Positions 12,958 through 13,377 of a DNA stretch of 13,377 bases are shown one piece after another; within the stretch, counting starts at the first letter, position 1, and every line of letters begins with the position of its first letter. This stretch comes from JAFKKF01 sp038323025 (GTDB lineage Bacteria > Pseudomonadota > Alphaproteobacteria > Rhizobiales > Kaistiaceae), in contig JBBQGL010000119.1 of the NCBI GenBank assembly GCA_038323025.1, forward strand, positions 1 to 13,377. Direction: 5' to 3'. A program made the position numbers and the translations under genes. A model generated the notes under the pieces. The model did not search any database. It was given only the letters and a program-made list of their open reading frames with translations, and was not told the origin of the DNA.

Positions 12958-13377
12958 ATGCCCAATCCGCTCTTCGACATCCGCGGCCTGACCAAGGTTT
13001 ACCGGACCGGCAACGTCGAAGTGCAGGCGCTGCGCGGTGTCGATGCGACGCTGTACGAAGGCGAGCTGGCGGTCATGCTCGGGCCCTCAGGGAGCGGGAA
13101 ATCGACCCTGCTCAATATCCTCGGCGGTCTCGACATCGCCACGGCCGGCTCCGTGATGTTCCGCGACCGCGACCTCGCCAAATACAGCGAACGCGAATTC
13201 ACGCTCTTCCGGCGCGACCACGTCGGCTTCGTCTTCCAGTTCTACAACCTCATTCCGAGCCTGACCGCCAAGGAGAACGTCGCCCTCGTCACCGAGATCT
13301 CGCGCAACCCCATGCCGCCGGCCGAAGCCCTGGAACTGGTCGGCCTGAAGGAGCGAATTGACCATTTCCCGGCGGAG
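12958..13377 (+). CDS. ABC transporter ATP-binding protein, MacB/LolD type (5' part only)
   Basis: The first 140 residues of an ABC ATPase; the frame is open at the window end, so the signature motif and Walker B are not visible. Walker A is GPSGSGKS (42-49), and the Q-loop glutamine is Q94 in FVFQFYNLIPSL (91-102), a sequence typical of the LolD/MacB/FtsE-like group that works with FtsX-type permeases. The region FRRDHVGFVFQ supports this. Such ATPases usually power lipoprotein release or peptide and lipid export. The permease, and perhaps an HlyD-like adaptor, should follow outside the window. The ATG at 12958 has AAGG six bases upstream. A FixK/FNR-like box lies 51 bp upstream. It is divergent from, and probably unrelated to, the phosphonate genes. 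Confidence 0.88.
   Translation, partial: MPNPLFDIRGLTKVYRTGNVEVQALRGVDATLYEGELAVMLGPSGSGKSTLLNILGGLDIATAGSVMFRDRDLAKYSEREFTLFRRDHVGFVFQFYNLIPSLTAKENVALVTEISRNPMPPAEALELVGLKERIDHFPAE

Overview
The window reads as chromosomal DNA from a high-GC alphaproteobacterium, probably of the Hyphomicrobiales type. The basis is codon use, frequent GTG starts, a FixK/FNR-type box near the right end and an alphaproteobacterial style phnSTUV cluster. I see no insertion sequence, integrase, CRISPR array, rRNA or tRNA. The genus cannot be fixed from the sequence alone.

Layout. At the left, on the + strand, lie a 44-residue secreted peptide gene with a terminator (7-195) and a membrane-anchored dual-specificity-type phosphatase (345-989). 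The phosphatase gene converges on, and overlaps by 52 bp, a GT39-type membrane glycosyltransferase gene on the - strand (938-2488). Next on the - strand is a three-part SulP-STAS-cyclic-nucleotide-binding transporter (2681-4888). From 12326 down to 5112 a phosphonate catabolism block is read entirely on the - strand. The enzyme operon comes first: FAD oxidoreductase, phnX and a PbfA-like PLP enzyme. The transport operon follows: phnS, phnT, phnU and phnV. The right end holds a small - strand ORF (12479-12733) and the 5' part of a MacB/LolD-type ABC ATPase gene on the + strand (12958 to the window end), with a FixK/FNR-like box upstream.

How it works together (inference from family knowledge). 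PhnSTUV imports 2-aminoethylphosphonate (AEP) or close analogues. The FAD enzyme would oxidise AEP or N-methyl-AEP to phosphonoacetaldehyde. The PbfA-like enzyme would convert (R)-1-hydroxy-AEP to the same aldehyde. PhnX then splits it into acetaldehyde and phosphate. The usual AEP transaminase gene phnW and the phnR regulator are absent from the window, so this looks like an oxidative, PhnW-independent version of the pathway.

Regulation. The most striking non-coding signal is a set of 7-bp half-sites resembling the PhoB consensus CTGTCAT/C, in triplets spaced exactly 11 bp. One triplet lies upstream of the enzyme operon (12362-12390), one upstream of phnS (8985-9013) and the best one upstream of the SulP-STAS-CNB gene (4915-4943). 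A weaker triplet lies upstream of the phosphatase (271-299). This places the cluster, and unexpectedly the SulP transporter, in a probable phosphate-starvation regulon. The SulP protein also has a predicted cyclic-nucleotide sensor, so its activity could respond to both phosphate and cNMP. Its substrate is unknown.
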